Shown here: positions 63,973 through 64,000 of the stretch, piece after piece | How the letters are laid out: each line of letters begins with the position of its first letter | How positions within the stretch are numbered: the stretch's first letter is position 1 | NCBI GenBank assembly: GCA_015060905.1 | Contig: SUXQ01000007.1 | Location: 72,680 to 136,679 of the forward strand | Source of the DNA: Bacteroidales bacterium | GTDB lineage: Bacteria; Bacteroidota; Bacteroidia; Bacteroidales; Bacteroidaceae | Direction: 5' to 3' | Length of the DNA stretch: 64,000 bases | Program-made: the position numbers and the translations under genes | The notes under the pieces: model-generated | Seen by the model: the letters and a program-made list of their open reading frames with translations, nothing else | What the model was told of the DNA's origin: nothing | The model's database searches: none

Positions 63973-64000
63973 CGAGCAAGAAATATGAAACTTACTTCAA

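Overview
The window reads as chromosome of a Bacteroidales bacterium, probably gut-associated. Four things point there: promoters of the Bacteroidetes type (TTTG, about 20 nt, TAnnTTTG); AT-rich leaders without a clear Shine-Dalgarno; Bacteroidetes-specific families (DUF5063, DUF5723, a fused NfnA-NfnB-type protein, the ftsK-lolA-trxB gene order); and a spread of glycan-degrading enzymes (GH2, GH5, GH95, GH109). The genus cannot be fixed from the sequence alone. No tRNA, rRNA or CRISPR array was seen.

1-32.3 kb is mostly housekeeping. It holds a truncated GH2 beta-galactosidase-like gene, nadC/rlmH, two direct copies of a ~400-bp non-coding repeat, a beta-helix lipoprotein, pepD, a small membrane protein with an OmpH/Skp-like lipoprotein, thioredoxin, a BASS-type transporter, rluA-type/rlmD, ppdK, an MCE protein with a cell-wall amidase, a triple promoter-bearing repeat, serS, the NfnAB-type fusion, a DUF4353 lipoprotein, a CAT-like enzyme, rplU-rpmA (with an unusual insertion in L21), ftsK-lolA-trxB, and DUF5063/DEDD exonuclease/rlmI.

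32.2-42.06 kb is a visibly AT-richer island of about 9.76 kb. It is bounded by an exact 93-bp direct repeat of the 3' end of the rlmI-like gene. It carries, all on the + strand: a candidate ~430-nt structured RNA (with a predicted pseudoknot and terminator), a sigma-70-family factor, a putative anti-sigma-like partner, two paralogous coiled-coil proteins of unknown family, a 914-aa dynamin-like GTPase, a second GTPase fused to a phage tail-collar domain, an HExxH metallopeptidase-like protein and a 57-aa two-TM protein. No integrase or transposase is visible. This is the best candidate in the window for an undescribed system, perhaps phage defence distantly like the dynamin-based Eleos systems. 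That role is inference.

42.2-64 kb returns to chromosomal genes: a Gfo/Idh oxidoreductase, a lipoprotein/DUF5723 outer-membrane pair, a complete proline operon (proC-proB-proA-HAD), type-B L31, a multidomain GH5 enzyme, kbl, a GH109 plus NahK-like kinase pair suggesting GalNAc salvage, an operon of 5'-nucleotidase/nitroreductase/mntP/GH95 fucosidase, and a tRNA-dihydrouridine synthase whose upstream region carries the same repeat seen before serS.
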